The notes below the pieces were generated by a model, which was given only the letters and a program-made list of their open reading frames with translations, had not been told where the DNA came from and ran no database searches. Made by a program: the position numbers and the translations under genes. Shown in pieces: positions 61,720 to 64,000 of a stretch of 64,000 nt of DNA (within the stretch, counting starts at the first letter, position 1; the number at the start of each line of letters is the position of its first letter). Source of the DNA: Paenibacillus tundrae (lineage in GTDB: Bacteria; Bacillota; Bacilli; Paenibacillales; Paenibacillaceae). Where the stretch lies: positions 310,001 through 374,000 of the forward strand of contig NZ_JAUSTI010000003.1 of the NCBI RefSeq assembly GCF_030812775.1, written 5' to 3'.

Positions 61720-62115
61720 TTGAAGAAAAAACTCGAAGAAGTTTTAGAATTATATCAGCAGTTCCAGCACAGTGGAAAATCGCTGTATCAAGATTTTGAA
61801 GATTTACAATACAATTTTGCAGAAGAGTTTAGAAAGCATGTCCCACAAGATATAATTTATGCAGATTTTAGTACCTATACGGCATTTACTTATGGGTTAT
61901 CTTCAGGAGGTATAATCCAAAAACTTGAAGATCCATTAGAGCGATACAAAACGAGAGAATGGCTAAAGAAGTCATTTTTTGAATGGTTTCCAAAATACAG
62001 ATTTATTGAAAGATATCAATTAAGTGAATATAAAACTCTTGATAAAGAATTGGAAACGATTAATAAATTGAGAAAAAAGCTGATTGAATTAATTGATTTG
62101 AAAGACAAAGAGTGA
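61720..62115 (+). CDS. Cassette 5 protein, unknown function
   Basis: A 131-residue helical protein, charged at both ends (MKKKLEEVLELYQQFQ...). TTG 61720 is five bases after AAGGAGG, a clear ribosome site for an unusual start. No known domain is seen. Its size is consistent with small immunity proteins, without further proof. Confidence 0.6.
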   Translation: MKKKLEEVLELYQQFQHSGKSLYQDFEDLQYNFAEEFRKHVPQDIIYADFSTYTAFTYGLSSGGIIQKLEDPLERYKTREWLKKSFFEWFPKYRFIERYQLSEYKTLDKELETINKLRKKLIELIDLKDKE

Positions 62116-62146
62116 ATTTGAAGCAGCTCAAGAAGAGTGTTACTTC

Positions 62147-62242
62147 AGATAACATAATATTCAAGTTGCGGTCATTCATCCTTGATCCGACATACACCGG
62201 ACACCCAGCTTACGCTGGGTAGTGAATACAGGAACGTTATAT
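62147..62242. repeat. attC-like site 5
   Basis: The left box AGATAAC (62147-62153) and the right box GTTATAT (62236-62242) frame TATTCA and TGAATA. Inner arms are a weak GG/CC, TCCG/CGGA and CCCAGC/GCTGGG. Its first arm has decayed. Confidence 0.74.
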
Positions 62243-62293
62243 GTAATCCCTGCATGAGCATGAAGATAAAATTACCATGGAGTGATTTATATT

Positions 62294-62902
62294 ATGGGAT
62301 CCAGAATCATGCATTTGATTATCGGTCATAAAATTGCCGAAAGATTGAATATTGAAGATAGAACTTCGTTTTTACTAGGCAGCGTTGCTCCAGATGCTGT
62401 TGCTACAAAAGATGAATCTCACTTCTATAGAGGAGAACATCAGAACTTTACAAGGCACATAGATTATAAAGAATTTTTAGATAAGTATAATTCCTATTCA
62501 GATAACAGATATGTGCTCGGATATTATGCACATTTAATTGCAGATGAGCAGTGGATGAAGGGATTCTATATGCCTTGGCTGAGGAATCGAATGGAGGAAG
62601 ATCCTGGAGTGTATCCGCTGTATCATAATGATTTTAAATTACTGAACAAAAGGCTGTTAGAGCACTATGATTGTACGGATGAAATGAGGAATGCAATCCA
62701 TAATAAAGCTAGTAAAGTCATGGATTTGGATGAAGTAAAGTCTCATGATGTACTCGACTTCATTCCTTATGTATTAGGGGATATGGAATATGAAGAACAA
62801 GGCATAGTGGAAGTACTAAATGTCTTTAGTTTTATACAGATTAAAGGGTATATCGAAACGTCAGTAAATGTTGGAATAATGAATTTGAAAAAATATATGT
62901 AA
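62294..62902 (+). CDS. Cassette 6 protein, zinc-dependent phospholipase C-like hydrolase
   Basis: A 202-residue protein starting MGSRIMHLIIGHKIAERLN, then LLGSVAPDA, SHFYRG and GYYAHLIADEQW (about residues 72-83). The His and Asp pattern matches the zinc-dependent phospholipase C/S1-P1-like fold used in many small hydrolases. GGAGTG at 62279-62284 sets the start at ATG 62294. The substrate is unknown. Confidence 0.72.
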   Translation: MGSRIMHLIIGHKIAERLNIEDRTSFLLGSVAPDAVATKDESHFYRGEHQNFTRHIDYKEFLDKYNSYSDNRYVLGYYAHLIADEQWMKGFYMPWLRNRMEEDPGVYPLYHNDFKLLNKRLLEHYDCTDEMRNAIHNKASKVMDLDEVKSHDVLDFIPYVLGDMEYEEQGIVEVLNVFSFIQIKGYIETSVNVGIMNLKKYM

Positions 62903-62925
62903 GAAAGAAAGGAGAATAGGTTAAT

Positions 62926-62991
62926 CGCCTTGGGTTATGCAGTAGCCGGACACTCAGCATGCGCTGAGTCGTGAATACAGAAACGTTATGT
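62926..62991. repeat. attC-like site 6, truncated on the left
   Basis: The right half is present: CGCC, a CCGGAC segment, CTCAGC/GCTGAG, CGTGAATA (62970-62977) and GTTATGT (62985-62991). The left box, the TATTCACG arm and half of the first hairpin are missing. It is probably inactive as a paired site. Confidence 0.72.
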
Positions 62992-63027
62992 GAAATTCTC
63001 AATTAAAATATAAAACAAGGTGAATGA

Positions 63028-63444
63028 ATGAAGCAAATAAAAACTACTGAGATGCCTCCATACTTTAAGATACTCAATTGTAATACCTTGAATGTTCTAG
63101 AAAAATTTCTAATTGACGATAATTCAATTATGTTTTTGGATGTATATCACGAAGAAGATGTTGATACATTTTTGACCAACAACAATCTAACTAAGTTGGA
63201 TCACGTCATACAAGTTATTAATTATTCGAATAAAATTTGCTTTTTTCCAGATATCAAGTCAGCGAAGGAATTGAGAAAAGAGTTTATGAACCAAGATTGG
63301 GGATTTTGTTGTATTGTTTTCGATAATAATTTAAAACCTCTTCTTTATATCAGAGGAATAGAGGAAGAAGGGGGACATGGAGTTAGAATTAAAGAGTTGG
63401 AGACCGATGTTTACAACAAATATTTAATGAATTATCAAGAATAA
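63028..63444 (+). CDS. Cassette 7 protein, unknown function
   Basis: A 138-residue soluble protein without recognised motif, starting MKQIKTTEMPPYFKILNCN. ATG 63028 follows CAAGGTGAATGA. It is directly followed by another gene without an intervening structured repeat, so this cassette may hold two genes or the repeat has been lost. Confidence 0.6.
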   Translation: MKQIKTTEMPPYFKILNCNTLNVLEKFLIDDNSIMFLDVYHEEDVDTFLTNNNLTKLDHVIQVINYSNKICFFPDIKSAKELRKEFMNQDWGFCCIVFDNNLKPLLYIRGIEEEGGHGVRIKELETDVYNKYLMNYQE

Positions 63445-63496
63445 TAGGCGAAGTATTGCGCTGATTTATAAATATTGTAAGAATTAGAGGTGAGCT

Positions 63497-64000
63497 ATGG
63501 GAATTCACTCAAAGAAAGATGAGAAATTCAAACCAGATAAATTGTCTATGGAGATGAAAATAGAGACTGGAAAAGTATACAAAAATATAACAAAAGTCAA
63601 AGGTCGAATGATTCCTAGCGTTGATTGGAGACTAATGTTATACATCAATGAGAACAAATTAGATGAAGATGAAGTATTTGTCGTAGAAGAATTTTATAAG
63701 TCTTTACTTAGTCCAGGAACATATCCTTTATTCACATGCAGCTGTGGAGTATTTGGTTGTGGTGGTTACTATGTTGAAGTCGTTCATGAGACTGAAAGAA
63801 TAATTTGGTTAACTGAGCAATCTCCTTTCAATGATCATACTATCGAGAGCTCTAACAAGTTTATTTTTTCATGGGTTCAGATTATGAAATTTTCTAAAGG
63901 ATTAATACAAGAATTCGAGCATCTTAAAAGCATAATGAGTGCCAATGAATTAGAATTTAATTTTGATATTGAGAAATATAACCGGATAATTACTGAAATT
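63497..64000 (+). CDS. CxCGxxGC protein, paralogue of cassette 2, runs off the window
   Basis: ATG 63497 follows AGAGGTGAG and the frame stays open to the right edge (168 codons), so the 3' end is outside. TCSCGVFGCGGYYVEV and RIIW...SPF align with the cassette 2 protein at 59454. The N-terminal 60 residues are extra. A metal site made by the three Cys is possible. No function is known. Confidence 0.65.
   Translation, partial: MGIHSKKDEKFKPDKLSMEMKIETGKVYKNITKVKGRMIPSVDWRLMLYINENKLDEDEVFVVEEFYKSLLSPGTYPLFTCSCGVFGCGGYYVEVVHETERIIWLTEQSPFNDHTIESSNKFIFSWVQIMKFSKGLIQEFEHLKSIMSANELEFNFDIEKYNRIITEI

Noticed and set aside
59301..62991. CRISPR array
   Set aside because: Repeats are about 100 bp, variable and separated by whole genes, not 25-40 bp identical repeats with short unique spacers. 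No cas genes are present.

Overview
The window looks like chromosomal DNA of a Paenibacillus-type low-to-mid-GC Bacillota. The evidence is strong Shine-Dalgarno sites with frequent TTG and GTG starts, a T-box leader in front of argS, RicA, YteA, YpdA/Bdr and BmrC/BmrD homologues, a Firmicutes-style type VII secretion locus, and short terminal-inverted-repeat elements between genes. No rRNA, tRNA, CRISPR array or complete transposase was seen.

Positions 1-30.5 kb are mainly housekeeping genes. They include the 3' part of ricA; an NAD-salvage cluster (NrtR-like Nudix regulator, nicotinamidase, nicotinate phosphoribosyltransferase); moaB; a metal-chaperone GTPase next to a Cys-rich copper-storage-like protein; T-box-controlled argS followed by an ABC-2 exporter, a HEPN-motif protein and a YdcF-like protein; a leftward TetR/DUF4097 pair; a leftward bmrCD-like heterodimeric multidrug exporter with its own leader-peptide ORF and attenuator; bdr with a DUF441 membrane protein; rsgA; an L,D-transpeptidase; and an aldehyde dehydrogenase.

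Positions 30.9-41.1 kb form a type VII (ESX/Yuk) secretion locus: an EsaB-like ubiquitin fold, a 1333-residue EssC ATPase lacking N-terminal FHA domains, two accessory proteins, a WXG100 protein, then a membrane-anchored protein-kinase-like protein, a VWA protein and a PP2C-like phosphatase. No standard EsaA, EssA or EssB is visible. The kinase-like protein has the layout expected of an EssB equivalent.

Positions 41.1-58.6 kb return to ordinary genes: an SDR, hrpB with a strikingly GC-rich internal block, a stress protein behind a sigma-B-like promoter, an acyltransferase, a close homologue of the Bacillus replication terminator protein Rtp, an oxidoreductase, an MFS exporter with an ArsR-like regulator, Rrf2 and phosphoesterase genes, a HEPN-motif gene, and a three-gene sugar-type catabolic operon behind a LacI-type operator.

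From 58.7 kb to the right edge lies the most unusual part: a one-way array of AT-rich small orphan genes, each followed by a roughly 95-115 bp structured repeat. The repeats start with a (G/A)NNTAAC-like box and end with a GTTRNNN-like box. They carry an outer TATTCA/TGAATA stem and three inner hairpins. Each cassette's two ends are complementary to each other over about 17 bp, and that sequence is specific to the cassette. This is the architecture of integron attC-bounded gene cassettes, but no integrase gene is in the window.
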